Source: Corynebacterium meridianum (GTDB lineage Bacteria > Actinomycetota > Actinomycetes > Mycobacteriales > Mycobacteriaceae). From it: a stretch of 64,000 bases of DNA. The translations under genes were made by a program, and so were the position numbers. The notes under the pieces were generated by a model, which saw only the letters and a list, made by a program, of their open reading frames with translations, was not told the DNA's origin and did not search any database. Positions 43,995 to 53,368 of this stretch are shown one piece after another. The stretch covers positions 1-64,000 of the forward strand of contig NZ_JAEIOS010000009.1 in NCBI RefSeq assembly GCF_016342265.1, written 5' to 3'. Each line of letters starts with the position of its first letter. Position 1 is the first letter of the stretch.

Positions 43995-44012
43995 CCACGG
44001 GGACCGGTCAGT
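43990..44012. terminator. Hairpin covering both convergent stop codons
   Basis: The arms 43990-43996 and 44006-44012 (7 bp) include the methyltransferase stop (43992-43994) and the polA stop (44008-44010). Confidence 0.4.
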
Positions 44013-46710
44013 GTGCCGCCGCGTCCCAGTTCTCCCCGGCCCCGGCAGAGACCTCGAGCGGAACGTCGAGTGTGATCGCCCCGTCCATCTCGCGCTCCAG
44101 GATCCCACGGACCTGATCGAGCTCCCCGGCCGCGATCTCGACGACGAGTTCGTCGTGCACCTGGAGAAGCACTCTGCTGCGGACGCCGGCGGCGCGGAGG
44201 GCGGCGTCGACACGCAGCATCGCCACCTTGATGATGTCCGCGGCGGTCCCCTGGATCGGGGCGTTGAGCGCGGCGCGTTCCGCGTTCTCCCGCGCCACCC
44301 GGTTCGTCGACGACAGTTCGGGCAGATAGCGTCGGCGCCCGAAGAGCGTGGCCGTGTAACCGTCCTGGCGGGCGGTGTCCACGACCGTGTCGAGGTACCG
44401 CTTCACCCCGCCGAAGCGCTCGAAGTAGTTGCCCATGATGTGCTTCGCCTCGCCGGCCGAGATGTCCAGCTGCTGCGACAGACCGAAGGCGCTCAACCCG
44501 TAGACGAGCCCGTAGGACATCGCCTTGACACGGCGCCGGAGTTCCGGGGTGACCTGGTCGACGGGTACGTCGAACACCCGGGAGCCGACGAAGTTGTGCA
44601 GGTCCTCCCCCTCCCGGTATGCCTGGATCAGCCCCGCGTCGCCGGAGAGGTGGGCCATCACGCGCATCTCGATCTGGGAGTAGTCGGCGGTGAGCAACGT
44701 ACCGTAGCCGTCGCCGACCACGAACGCGCTGCGGATCTGACGACCGGCCGGGGTACGCACCGGAATGTTCTGCAGGTTCGGATCAGTGGAGCTCAACCGC
44801 CCGGTGGAGGTCACGGTCTGGTTGAACGTCGTGTGGATGCGCCCGTCATCCGCGACGGCCTTGATCAGCCCGTCGAGGGTGGTCTTCATCTTCTGGTACT
44901 CACGGTGCGCCAGAAGATGATCGAGGAACGGGTGCGGGTGTTTGACCGCGAGCGACTCGATCTCCTTCGCCGCGGTCGAGTAGCCGGTCTTGGTCTTCTT
45001 CGTCTTCGGCATGTCGAGGGTGTCGAAGAGAACCACCTGCAGCTGCTTGGGGCTGGAGAGGTTCAGGGTATCGTCCCCGGCGATCTCACGCGCAGCGGTT
45101 TCCTCCGCCTCGACCTTCGCGATGAACTCGTCCCGCTGTTGCTCCAGATTGCGGGTGTCCACCGCGATACCGGCGTGCTCCATCCGTGCGAGAATCGGGA
45201 TCAGGGGCAGTTCCAGCTCCCGGTAGAGCGCGAAGGAATCGATCTCCTCCAGGGCCGCGGTGAGTGCCGCGGTGAGATCGGCGATTGCCTCGGCCTCGGC
45301 GATGAGACCGGTGTGGTCCGCGTGCACATCCAGCAGGGAGAGCTGCCCGGAACCGTTCCCGGAATCAGCACCGTCGAGCTGACGCTGCAGATGACGTTGC
45401 AGTACGTCCCCGAGGGCGTAGGTGCGCTGACCGGGGCGCAGCAGGTATGCGGCGATGGCGGTGTCGTGCGCGATGCCCGCCAGCTCCATGTTCCGACCCG
45501 CGAACATGTGCCAGGCGGACTTCGCCCCGTGCAGGTACTTCGGGGCCGCCGAGCTGACCCACTCGGCGAGTGCCTTCTCCTCCGCGGGGTTCAGGTCCGC
45601 GACCTCGACGACGAGGGCGTGACGTTCGGCGTCGACGAACGCCACGGCCTCGATGTCCCCGGCCCCGGGGGTCGCGGTACCGGCGACGGCGACGGCGAGT
45701 CCTCCCTCGGCGCGGGCGGGCAGCCAGGTGTCGAGGCTCTCCACGTCCACGGTCAGCTCCGGACGTTGTTCGGTGGGTGATGCGGCTTCGGTCGCCACGC
45801 CGTCGTGCTCGACGGCACCGAGGATCCGCTCCCGGAGGTTCGTACCGAACTGCAGCTCATCGAACTTCTCCGCGAGCGCGGTCACGTTCGCGGGCGTCAG
45901 TTCCAGCTGATCGGGGGCGTGAGGCAAGTCCATGTCCTTGACCATCTCGGTCAGTTCCCGATTCATGCGTACCTGATCGAGACGTTCCCGGAAATTGTCC
46001 CCGGCTTTGCCCTTGATATCGTCGGCGTGCGCCAACAGTTCATCCAGGCTGCCGTACTGCTTGATCCATTTGGTCGCGGTCTTCTCCCCCACCCCGGGAA
46101 TGTTGGGCAGGTTGTCGCTCGGGTCACCGCGGAGGGCGGCGAAGTCCGGGTACTGAGCGGGTGTGAGACCGTACTTCTCCTCCACCGCGGCGGGCGTGAA
46201 TCGGTGCAGGTTCGACACACCGCGCATCGGGTAGAGCACCGTCGTCGTGTCGTTGACCAGCTGGAAGGAATCGCGGTCCCCGGTCACGATCGAGGTCTCG
46301 AAGCCGAGCGGTTTGGCTGCTACGGACAGGGTGGCGATGATGTCGTCGGCCTCGAAGTTCTCCTTCTCGATGGTGACGATACCGAGGGTCTCCATGACCT
46401 CCTTGATCAGTCCGACCTGCCCCTTGAACTCCTCCGGGGTGGCGTCCCGCTGCGCCTTGTAGGCGGGGAACTTCTCGCTCCGGAACGTCTGCCGGCCCAC
46501 GTCGAAGGCGACGGCCACGTGGGTGGGCTTCTCCTCTTTGAGGAGGTTCGCCAGCATGGAGATGAATCCGTACACCGCGTTGGTGTGCTGGCCGCCGGTG
46601 GTGGAGAAGTTCTCGGCGGGCAGGGCGAAGAACGCGCGGAAAGCCATCGAGTGTCCGTCGATGAGCATCAGTCGCTTCACGCCTTGGGGCTTTTCTGCAG
46701 AGTCACTCAC
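44008..46710 (-). CDS. polA: DNA polymerase I
   Basis: Replication and repair polymerase. The 900-aa protein has an N-terminal 5'-3' exonuclease (about residues 10-290, FDVGRQTFRSEKFPAYK). A 3'-5' exonuclease-like middle domain seems to lack the catalytic acidic residues, as known for actinobacterial Pol I. The polymerase domain has motif A TADYSQIEMRVMAHLSGD, motif B RRRVKAMSYGLVYG and motif C LLQVHDELVVE. It starts with GTG (46710), 8 nt after TACACT, consistent with a leaderless mRNA. Confidence 0.96.
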   Translation of the reverse strand: MSDSAEKPQGVKRLMLIDGHSMAFRAFFALPAENFSTTGGQHTNAVYGFISMLANLLKEEKPTHVAVAFDVGRQTFRSEKFPAYKAQRDATPEEFKGQVGLIKEVMETLGIVTIEKENFEADDIIATLSVAAKPLGFETSIVTGDRDSFQLVNDTTTVLYPMRGVSNLHRFTPAAVEEKYGLTPAQYPDFAALRGDPSDNLPNIPGVGEKTATKWIKQYGSLDELLAHADDIKGKAGDNFRERLDQVRMNRELTEMVKDMDLPHAPDQLELTPANVTALAEKFDELQFGTNLRERILGAVEHDGVATEAASPTEQRPELTVDVESLDTWLPARAEGGLAVAVAGTATPGAGDIEAVAFVDAERHALVVEVADLNPAEEKALAEWVSSAAPKYLHGAKSAWHMFAGRNMELAGIAHDTAIAAYLLRPGQRTYALGDVLQRHLQRQLDGADSGNGSGQLSLLDVHADHTGLIAEAEAIADLTAALTAALEEIDSFALYRELELPLIPILARMEHAGIAVDTRNLEQQRDEFIAKVEAEETAAREIAGDDTLNLSSPKQLQVVLFDTLDMPKTKKTKTGYSTAAKEIESLAVKHPHPFLDHLLAHREYQKMKTTLDGLIKAVADDGRIHTTFNQTVTSTGRLSSTDPNLQNIPVRTPAGRQIRSAFVVGDGYGTLLTADYSQIEMRVMAHLSGDAGLIQAYREGEDLHNFVGSRVFDVPVDQVTPELRRRVKAMSYGLVYGLSAFGLSQQLDISAGEAKHIMGNYFERFGGVKRYLDTVVDTARQDGYTATLFGRRRYLPELSSTNRVARENAERAALNAPIQGTAADIIKVAMLRVDAALRAAGVRSRVLLQVHDELVVEIAAGELDQVRGILEREMDGAITLDVPLEVSAGAGENWDAAAH

Positions 46711-46718
46711 GGGATACG

Positions 46719-46724
46719 AGTGTA
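46719..46724 (-). promoter_or_regulatory. polA -10 box (leaderless)
   Basis: TACACT on the minus strand, 8 nt before the GTG at 46710. Confidence 0.45.
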
Positions 46725-46848
46725 CTGGGTGACGGATGCCCCCAGAGGGCCCGTCACGTCCCCTGCCCCGGCCTCCGGCGGCTGATTGGACGGGGCCGGC
46801 GGTCCCGTTGTGGGCCTTCGTCCCCCTTCAGGTATCATCGTCACGCAC

Positions 46849-46925
46849 GCCCCCGTAGCCCAATTGGCAGAGGCAACGGATTCAAAACCCGTCCAGTGTG
46901 AGTTCGAGTCTCACCGGGGGCACCA
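46849..46925 (+). tRNA. tRNA-Leu (anticodon CAA), class-I shape, CCA encoded
   Basis: The acceptor arms GCCCCCG (46849-46855) and CGGGGGC (46915-46921) pair perfectly, with discriminator A and encoded CCA (46923-46925). The T arm is GTGAG-TTCGAGT-CTCAC. The anticodon loop TTCAAAA gives anticodon CAA, flanked by a stem with one A-C mismatch next to the loop. The variable region is only about 5 nt, so the molecule has class I shape although leucine tRNAs normally carry a long variable arm. The A73 discriminator fits leucine identity. Confidence 0.85.
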
Positions 46926-46983
46926 TGGGCCGGAAAAGCCGGGAGGATCTCCCGGGATCCGACAAACGCCCGGGTGACGACAG

Positions 46984-47646
46984 TCACGCCGCGCGCCGGG
47001 AAGACCCACGCGTCCGCCACAGCACGATGACCGTCCCGGCCAGTCCGGCGACCACGAGGATCACACCGCTGATCATCGACGACCACCGCTCGGGCCACGG
47101 GAGCAACTGCGGGGGCGAGAGCATGTGGAGAAGCTGAGGCTCCGCCACCGCCCCGACCGGCACGAGGAGCCTGGCCGCGATACCGGTCCGTCCCCCGCGC
47201 GCGACGAGCAGTCCGGACATGCCGAGCGGCACACACAGCAGCACACCGGCGTAGAACCACACCAGGTTGTCGCGCCAGATCGTGTCGGGGTAGATCCCCG
47301 CCATCCGGCCGAAGCCGTAGTGGATGACCAGGGTGAGCTCCGCCGCGACGCCCCCGCCAAGAGCGGAGGGGAAAGGCCGCCGAAGCCGGTAACCTGCGAA
47401 CACGGCGACGGCGGCCCAGACTGTTCCGCTATTCAACAGCTTGCTGACGGTTTTCCGTACCACCGAATAGGCGTTCAGCTGACCGCTCAGTTCAGCGGTG
47501 GACGTCCAGTTCGACACGGCGGACAGGACCCCCACGACGAGGCACACAGTGACAATCTGGCGGACACCCCGCCAGAGAACCGGTTTCCCCGATCCGGCGT
47601 TCCGGAGCCGAGACCCGCGGCCGTCCCGTTTCATGCCGGTCAGCAT
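46984..47646 (-). CDS. Integral membrane protein of unknown function
   Basis: A 220-aa polytopic protein with about six hydrophobic segments (IVTVCLVVGVLSAVSNW, LVWFYAGVLLCVPLGMSGLLV, MISGVILVVAGLAGTVIVLW and others), a basic N-terminus and a basic C-terminus. No family is recognised with confidence. The ATG at 47646 is chosen because TACCCT (47654-47659) lies 7 nt upstream; an ATG four codons later is possible. Confidence 0.65.
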   Translation of the reverse strand: MLTGMKRDGRGSRLRNAGSGKPVLWRGVRQIVTVCLVVGVLSAVSNWTSTAELSGQLNAYSVVRKTVSKLLNSGTVWAAVAVFAGYRLRRPFPSALGGGVAAELTLVIHYGFGRMAGIYPDTIWRDNLVWFYAGVLLCVPLGMSGLLVARGGRTGIAARLLVPVGAVAEPQLLHMLSPPQLLPWPERWSSMISGVILVVAGLAGTVIVLWRTRGSSRRAA

Positions 47647-47659
47647 ACCGGGCAGGGTA

Positions 47660-48103
47660 CGCTCGCGCCTTCGTCCGGAACCACGCACCGGCCCTCTCAC
47701 CGCGCAGCTCCCAGCGTCCACCGTGGAGACCGGTCCCGAGCCATCCCCGGACCGTGCTGACCGCCGAATCCCGGGAAGTTCCGGGCGCTGTTGAGCAGCG
47801 CTGACCGGGTGGGCGGACCGACGGATCCCCGTGACCGACCCGTGCTCCCGTCCTCATCGCGCCCCGGTGCTTCCCCACCCCCAGACGTCCGGAGCAGAAA
47901 CTTCCCCGAAGGTCGTCCGTGTCAGTCCTCGGCCGGCCGGTGGACCCGGTCGGAGCGTGTGCTCCGCAGCGGAGCCTCCGTTGATGGCCTCGGCGGGTGG
48001 AATCCGCCCGTGGTCCGCACGCCATCCGTCGCCCTGGTGCGTGCGCCGTCGCCGTGGGTGACGGATACACCGTGGACGGATCGACCACATCTTAAGTCGA
48101 CGA
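47660..48103. other. Intergenic region without a recognisable gene
   Basis: About 440 bp of GC-rich sequence downstream of aztD. All frames look like non-coding shadows. Only a small hairpin (47785-47801) and the aztD terminator at its right edge are seen. Confidence 0.4.
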
Positions 48104-48140
48104 CGGGACCGCCGCCCCGGAGGATGGGGTGGCGGTCCCG
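48104..48140 (-). terminator. Terminator of aztD
   Basis: A 15-bp stem with one mismatch (48104-48118 with 48126-48140) and a 7-nt loop, 12 nt after the aztD stop. Confidence 0.65.
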
Positions 48141-48151
48141 GTCGCGGATAC

Positions 48152-49471
48152 TCAGCCCTTGGTGGCGACGATCTCGTCCGGCATCGCGGGAAGATCGACC
48201 GAGACCGGGTCGGTGCCGCCGATCAGCGCCACGGCGTGGAGCTTCCCTGCCGCGGGATCCGTGACGTAGGCGCGGTTTCCGGCGACGGCGAGTGCGGGGC
48301 GCGGCTCCTGCCACTCGTCCGGCTCCTCCCAGGGATCGACGACGTCGATGGTCCGGATCTCCGTGGCGGTCCCGGGATCGATGAGGTGGAGCTTTCCGTC
48401 GGTCCCGAGAACGACAGCGGTGCCGTCTTCCGTCATGGCCAGTGAGCGGAAGGTGTAGGAGGTCCCGAGTTCGACCAACCGGAGGTCACCCGTCTCGACG
48501 TCGATGATGCTGACCCTGGTGGGATGCTCACGGCGTTCCTCCTCCGCAGCCTTCTGGTCGGACTTGTAGTCCCCGAGAACGAAGCGTGAGGCTCCGTTTC
48601 CGACCTGGGTGGCGATCCGTCCGTAGGGATCCGGGGCAGTGGCCTTGACGGTCTGGCCGCCACGGTGGATGAGCGCGCCGTCGGTGCAGCCGACCACGAC
48701 AGCTCCGTTCCCGGCTTCAGCCGCCCCGTGCGCACCGGGACACTGTTCGAACCGCTTGAGCTCCGAACCGGATGCGTCGTACTCGGCGATGCCGATCCGT
48801 TTGGCCTCGGCATCGGCGACGGTTGCGACGTAGGTGCCGTCCTCACCACGGACGGCGATCCCGTGGTGGGGCGGCAGCGTGAACTGCTCCGAGACGGTCA
48901 TGGTCCCGAGCTCGACGTCGGTGACCTTTCCCGTCTTGTCGTCGAAGAGAACGGCGTGCCCGCTTCCTCCGACGACATGCCCGGGCTTGACGGCGTCGAC
49001 CGTGAACTGGAGCAGGGAGGGGTCGCCCGCGAAGTGGTGGGAGTGATCGCCGTGGCTCTGTGTGTAGGAGCCGATGTCGAGGACCCGGAACCCGTCGGAC
49101 GTGGAGACGAAGATGTGCCGGCCGTCTCCGGCGCGGTTGAGCCGCAGGTATCCGTCCGCGGGCAGGTCATCGATGACCGATGGCGCCGTTCCCGCACCCG
49201 GGTCTCCGGCGTCCAGGACGAGGATCCCGCCCTCGTGAGCCACGGCGATCCGGGGCTGGGCCCGACGGGACTCGACGAGCTCACCCTCCTCTCCTTCGCG
49301 TTGTTCCGTTTCCGTCGCCGACGGGGTCGTCGCACCGGAGGTTGGCGGTGTCGTCCCGCCTGAGGACGACGGGATTTCCTCGGTGGCGGGGTCCGCGCCG
49401 CACGCCCCGAGAAGGAGGGTGGAGGCGGCGAGAACCCCGATCAGGGTTCGGTTCTTGATGGTGGATGTCAT
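48152..49471 (-). CDS. aztD: AztD-like zinc metallochaperone lipoprotein
   Basis: A 439-aa lipoprotein (lipobox LGAC, Cys24) with a Ser/Thr/Glu-rich linker and a beta-propeller-like domain. The His-rich loop QSHGDHSHHFAG (His140, 143, 145, 146) and HHGIAVRGEDG match AztD, an extracytoplasmic zinc chaperone that hands zinc to the AztC binding protein. No aztABC genes are adjacent. The ATG at 49471 is supported by a TTGACA/TTAATG promoter whose -10 ends 6 nt before it; a Zur-like box lies in the spacer. Confidence 0.8.
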   Translation of the reverse strand: MTSTIKNRTLIGVLAASTLLLGACGADPATEEIPSSSGGTTPPTSGATTPSATETEQREGEEGELVESRRAQPRIAVAHEGGILVLDAGDPGAGTAPSVIDDLPADGYLRLNRAGDGRHIFVSTSDGFRVLDIGSYTQSHGDHSHHFAGDPSLLQFTVDAVKPGHVVGGSGHAVLFDDKTGKVTDVELGTMTVSEQFTLPPHHGIAVRGEDGTYVATVADAEAKRIGIAEYDASGSELKRFEQCPGAHGAAEAGNGAVVVGCTDGALIHRGGQTVKATAPDPYGRIATQVGNGASRFVLGDYKSDQKAAEEERREHPTRVSIIDVETGDLRLVELGTSYTFRSLAMTEDGTAVVLGTDGKLHLIDPGTATEIRTIDVVDPWEEPDEWQEPRPALAVAGNRAYVTDPAAGKLHAVALIGGTDPVSVDLPAMPDEIVATKG

Positions 49472-49477
49472 GAGAAC

Positions 49478-49506
49478 CATTAAACGGTAACGGTTTTCAT
49501 TGTCAA
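49478..49506 (-). promoter_or_regulatory. aztD promoter with Zur-like operator
   Basis: On the minus strand: TTGACA (49501-49506), a 17-nt spacer, TTAATG (49478-49483). The spacer reads ATGAAAACCGTTACCGT, whose left half TGAAAA matches Zur boxes of actinobacteria (TGAAAA-type inverted repeats). The right half is poorer. Confidence 0.55.
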
Positions 49507-49665
49507 GTTGAGTAGTGAAACGCGGTTTCCCGCACCCGACCGATTCTCGCCCCGGACACAGGAGGGACCGTCGCTCGCGGAACAGACGGGAAACGCGTGT
49601 AATCTTTCCCCGGACACCGGAGCCCGGTCAGTCGAAACGTTCGCACCCGAAGGAAAACAGGAGCC

Positions 49666-50616
49666 ATGAGCCAGTCCCCCTCACCAGCACGCACCCGTAC
49701 GGGCATCGGCGAAATCCTGCTCAACGTGATCCGCGGCGGACTCATCGCCCTCGCGGAACTCGTACCCGGCATCTCGGGCGGGACCATCGCCCTCGTCGTC
49801 GGCGTCTACGAGCGCGCCCTCGACGCGGGCAACGATCTCATCACTCTCGCGAAATCGCTCCTCACCGACCGCCCAAACATCCGGAGGAACGCACGTTCGG
49901 TCGACTGGGGGCTCATCATCCCGGTCGGGGTGGGAATGCTGCTCACGGTGTTCGCGCTCGCCGGAGTCATGAAGGACTTCGTCGAGAACCAGCCCCAGAT
50001 CTCCCGGTCGCTGTTCCTCGGCATGGTCACAGCCTCCATCATGGTTCCCCTCAAAATGGTGGACCGGACAGACCTGAGGAAGCGGGGCGCCGTCGCCGGA
50101 ACCCTGTTCGTCGTCGCCGCCGTCACCACCTTCGTGCTCACCGGCTTCACCGCGGCCGAGAACACCTCCCCGGCGCTCCCCCTCATCTTCGTCGCCGCGG
50201 CGTTCGCGGTCTGCGCACTGGTCCTGCCCGGAGTGTCCGGTTCGTTCCTTCTCCTGGCACTCGGACTGTACGGTTTCATCCTCGGCGCGGTGCACGACCG
50301 GGACCTCACGGTGATCACGGTCTTCGTCGCGGGAGCCGGCACGGGAATCATCCTGTTCATCCGCCTGCTCGGATACCTCATGCACCACCACCGCACCCTG
50401 ACCCTGGTCACGATGGCGGGTCTGATGCTCGGGTCCCTGCGCGCACTGTGGCCGTGGCAGACCGCGGACGCAGACCTGCTCGCTCCCTCCGGCAACGTCG
50501 GTATATCCGCCCTGTTCATCGTGATCGGAGCCGGGGCTGTCGTGGGCACGCTCCTGGCCGAGCGGATGACACAGCACCGCAACCGTCAGGTCAAGGCCCT
50601 CCACGACCTCAACTGA
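49666..50616 (+). CDS. DUF368 family transporter (PopT-like)
   Basis: A 316-aa polytopic protein with about nine transmembrane segments. It has the two family motifs, LVPGISGGT (about residues 32-40) and LPGVSGS (about 187-193), which form an inverted repeat. DUF368 proteins (PopT) were shown to flip undecaprenyl phosphate back across the membrane so that the lipid carrier can be reused in wall synthesis. The equivalent in this lineage might also handle decaprenyl phosphate. AGGAG lies close to the ATG. It is upstream of an amino-acid ABC transporter but probably independent of it. Confidence 0.85.
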   Translation: MSQSPSPARTRTGIGEILLNVIRGGLIALAELVPGISGGTIALVVGVYERALDAGNDLITLAKSLLTDRPNIRRNARSVDWGLIIPVGVGMLLTVFALAGVMKDFVENQPQISRSLFLGMVTASIMVPLKMVDRTDLRKRGAVAGTLFVVAAVTTFVLTGFTAAENTSPALPLIFVAAAFAVCALVLPGVSGSFLLLALGLYGFILGAVHDRDLTVITVFVAGAGTGIILFIRLLGYLMHHHRTLTLVTMAGLMLGSLRALWPWQTADADLLAPSGNVGISALFIVIGAGAVVGTLLAERMTQHRNRQVKALHDLN

Positions 50617-50683
50617 TCCGGAAGCGCGACCGACAGGCCCCGGAAGGCGGACCGGGCAACTAAAGCAATTGTTAACCGTGGGT

Positions 50684-50689
50684 TAGAAT
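50684..50689 (+). promoter_or_regulatory. -10 box of the ABC transporter operon (leaderless)
   Basis: TAGAAT, 6 nt before the ATG at 50696. Confidence 0.55.
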
Positions 50690-50695
50690 CGCTTC

Positions 50696-51613
50696 ATGCT
50701 TTTCCATTTCCCCCGTACCGGTAGCACCCGGAGCCGCCTCGCCGTCACGCTGACCGCCTCGGCTCTGGCACTCACCGCCTGCGTGACCAACGAAGAGACC
50801 GGCCACCCCGACGGGTGGGAGGAACTCGACATCGCCACGGTCCCCGAGATCGCAGCCATGGTGCCCCCGGCGATCGCGGCGGACGGCACGATCACGATCG
50901 GGACGAATGTCCCCTACGCCCCCGCCGAATTCAAGGACTCGGCCGGCGTCATCATCGGTTTCGACATCGATCTCGCCCGCGCCGTCGCACAGGTGATGGG
51001 CCTCGAGCTCGAGGTGGCGGACCAGGACTTCTCGCTCATTCTCCCCTCGGTGAGTGCGGGAACCGTGGATTTCGGAGCATCGAGCTTCACCGACAACGAG
51101 GAAAGGCGACAGAGCTACGACTTCGTCGATTACCTCTACGCCGGTATCCAGTGGTCAGCCCAGACCGGAGACCCGGTGGATCCGGACAACGCCTGCGGAC
51201 TGACCGTCTCCGTCCAACGGAACACCGTCAGCGAGACCGACGACATCAACCCCAAGTCCGAGGCGTGCGTCGAAGCGGGCATGGAACCGATCACGAAACT
51301 CGCCTACGACTCCGCAGACGGCGCGGCCACCGCGCTGGTCCTCGGGCGGGCGGACGCCATGTCGAGTGACTCCCCGGTCGCCGACTTCGCGGTAGCACGC
51401 GCGGACGGGAAGATCGAGACCACCGGCGACCTCTTCGACGCGGCTCCCTTCGGCTGGCCCGTACCGAAACAGTCCTCGCTCGGCCCCGCCCTCGCCGCTG
51501 CGCTCCAGCACCTGGTGGAAACCGGGGACTACGAACGCATACTCGGCTTCTGGGGGATAGAGCACGGCCTCATCGAGACCGCACAGATAAACGGAGAGCC
51601 TTACCGGCCCTGA
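50696..51613 (+). CDS. Amino-acid ABC transporter substrate-binding lipoprotein
   Basis: A 305-aa SBP_bac_3-type binding protein (polar amino acids). The signal peptide ends in lipobox LTAC with Cys29. The mature part starts with a linker and the domain TITIGTNVPYAPAEFKDSAG, then GFDIDLARAVAQVMGLELE and ASSFTDNEERRQSYDFVDY. A Cys pair (NACGLTV and SEACVEAG) may form a disulfide. It is the first gene of a three-gene importer, with the permease and ATPase following in the same direction. Confidence 0.92.
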   Translation: MLFHFPRTGSTRSRLAVTLTASALALTACVTNEETGHPDGWEELDIATVPEIAAMVPPAIAADGTITIGTNVPYAPAEFKDSAGVIIGFDIDLARAVAQVMGLELEVADQDFSLILPSVSAGTVDFGASSFTDNEERRQSYDFVDYLYAGIQWSAQTGDPVDPDNACGLTVSVQRNTVSETDDINPKSEACVEAGMEPITKLAYDSADGAATALVLGRADAMSSDSPVADFAVARADGKIETTGDLFDAAPFGWPVPKQSSLGPALAAALQHLVETGDYERILGFWGIEHGLIETAQINGEPYRP

Positions 51614-51669
51614 GCGACACATCCCTCATCCCCACCCGACCGACATTCTCACAGACACAGAGGATCCCC

Positions 51670-52593
51670 ATGCCACACACCACCGCCACGGCGCCGAAAC
51701 CCATCGAGGCGAAGCAACTGCGCCATCCGGGCCGCTGGATCGCCTCGGCACTCCTGCTGCTCATCGCCGTCGGAGTGATCTACTCGGTCGCCACCAACGA
51801 GGCATTCTCCTGGGACGTCTACCGCAGCTACGTCTTCGACACCCGGATCCTCACCGCGGCCGGACGTACGATCCTCCTGACGATTCTCGCCATGATCATC
51901 GGTGTCGTACTCGGTGCCATCATGGCGGTGCTCCGGATGTCGCCGAACCCGGTCATGCGGTCCGTGTCGTGGCTATACCTCTGGATCTTCCGGGGCACCC
52001 CGGTGTACGTGCAGCTCGTGTTCTGGGGGCTGCTGTCCACCCTTTACCAGACCATCAGCGTCGGTGTCGCCGAGATCGATGTGCAGGTGCTCCTGCAGAA
52101 CACCTTCTTTCTCGCGGTCATCGGCCTCGGCCTCAACGAGTCCGCGTACATGGCGGAGATCGTGCGCGCGGGCATCCAGGCGGTTCCGGAGGGACAGACC
52201 GAGGCGTCCAAGGCACTCGGGATGAGCTGGTGGCAGACCATCCGCCGCACCATCCTCCCGCAGGCCATGCGCATCATCATCCCCCCGACCGGCAACGAGC
52301 TGATCTCCATGCTCAAGACCACCTCGCTCGTGGTCGCGGTGCCCTACTCACTCGAATTGTTCGGCCGGTCGATGGACATCGCCAACAGCCTCTTCCAACC
52401 CGTTCCGATGCTGATGGTCGCCGCGACCTGGTATCTGGTGATCACCTCGGTCCTCATGGTCGGCCAGTACTACCTCGAACGCCACTTCGCCCGCGGCTCG
52501 TCGCGCGAACTGTCCTCACGTCAGCTCGCCGCACTAGCCGACGCCGAGGGTGTCCCGCCCAGCAACATCACCGTCTCCCCGACCACGAAGTAG
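51670..52593 (+). CDS. Amino-acid ABC transporter permease
   Basis: A 307-aa inner-membrane permease of the HisMQ/GlnP family. It has a hydrophobic N-terminal segment, then [25 protein letters not shown]. The EAA loop reads [22 protein letters not shown] (about residues 177-198), the contact site for the ATPase. It follows the binding protein by 56 nt, with GAGGA before the ATG. Confidence 0.93.
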   Translation: MPHTTATAPKPIEAKQLRHPGRWIASALLLLIAVGVIYSVATNEAFSWDVYRSYVFDTRILTAAGRTILLTILAMIIGVVLGAIMAVLRMSPNPVMRSVSWLYLWIFRGTPVYVQLVFWGLLSTLYQTISVGVAEIDVQVLLQNTFFLAVIGLGLNESAYMAEIVRAGIQAVPEGQTEASKALGMSWWQTIRRTILPQAMRIIIPPTGNELISMLKTTSLVVAVPYSLELFGRSMDIANSLFQPVPMLMVAATWYLVITSVLMVGQYYLERHFARGSSRELSSRQLAALADAEGVPPSNITVSPTTK

Positions 52594-52603
52594 GACTACT
52601 CAC

Positions 52604-53368
52604 ATGACTGACCTCATGATCGACGCGCAACAGGTGTGCAAGAGCTTCGGACAGCTCCAGGTGCTCAAGGGCATCGATCTCCAGGTGCCCCGGGGATCCG
52701 TCACGTGCCTGATCGGGCCCTCCGGCTCCGGTAAATCGACGATGCTGCGCTGTGTAAACCACCTCGAGAAGTTCAACGCGGGACGTCTCTACGTCGACGG
52801 TGAACTGATCGGTTACCGGGAACGCGACGGAATCCTCCACGAGATCTCCGAGAAGGAGGCCGCCCGACAGCGCGCGGACATCGGCATGGTGTTCCAGAGC
52901 TTCAATCTCTTCCCCCACCGGACCGTCATCGAGAACATCGTCGAGGCCCCGATCCAGGTCAAGCGTGTCCCCGCGGACAAGGCCCGGAAGAAGGCCCTCG
53001 AACTGCTCGACCAAGTGGGGCTCGTCCACAAGGCCGACGCCTACCCGGTCCAGCTGTCCGGTGGCCAGCAGCAGCGCGTCGCCATCGCCCGTGCGGTCGC
53101 GATGGATCCGAAACTGATGCTCTTCGACGAGCCGACCTCCGCGCTCGACCCCGAACTTGTCGGAGAGGTTCTCGGCGTGATGAAACAGCTCGCCGCCGAC
53201 GGCATGACCATGCTCGTAGTCACCCACGAGATGGGGTTCGCCCGCGAGGTCGCCGATCAGGTCGCGTTCATGGACGCCGGTGTCGTCGTAGAGACCGGAC
53301 GTCCCGCCCAGGTGATCTCCGCGCCCCAGCACGAACGCACGCAGGCCTTCCTCTCCTCACTCCTCTGA
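52604..53368 (+). CDS. Amino-acid ABC transporter ATP-binding protein
   Basis: A 254-aa GlnQ/HisP-type ATPase. Walker A is [14 protein letters not shown], followed by Q-loop [11 protein letters not shown], signature [14 protein letters not shown], Walker [15 protein letters not shown] and H-loop VVTHEMG. The ATG at 52604 lies 10 nt past the permease stop, so the three genes form one operon. An insert typical of polar amino-acid importers ([16 protein letters not shown]) is present. Confidence 0.94.
   Translation: MTDLMIDAQQVCKSFGQLQVLKGIDLQVPRGSVTCLIGPSGSGKSTMLRCVNHLEKFNAGRLYVDGELIGYRERDGILHEISEKEAARQRADIGMVFQSFNLFPHRTVIENIVEAPIQVKRVPADKARKKALELLDQVGLVHKADAYPVQLSGGQQQRVAIARAVAMDPKLMLFDEPTSALDPELVGEVLGVMKQLAADGMTMLVVTHEMGFAREVADQVAFMDAGVVVETGRPAQVISAPQHERTQAFLSSLL

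Noticed and set aside
47492..48088. Open frames between the membrane protein gene and aztD
   Set aside because: Arg/Pro-rich translations typical of non-coding high-GC DNA, with no start signals.
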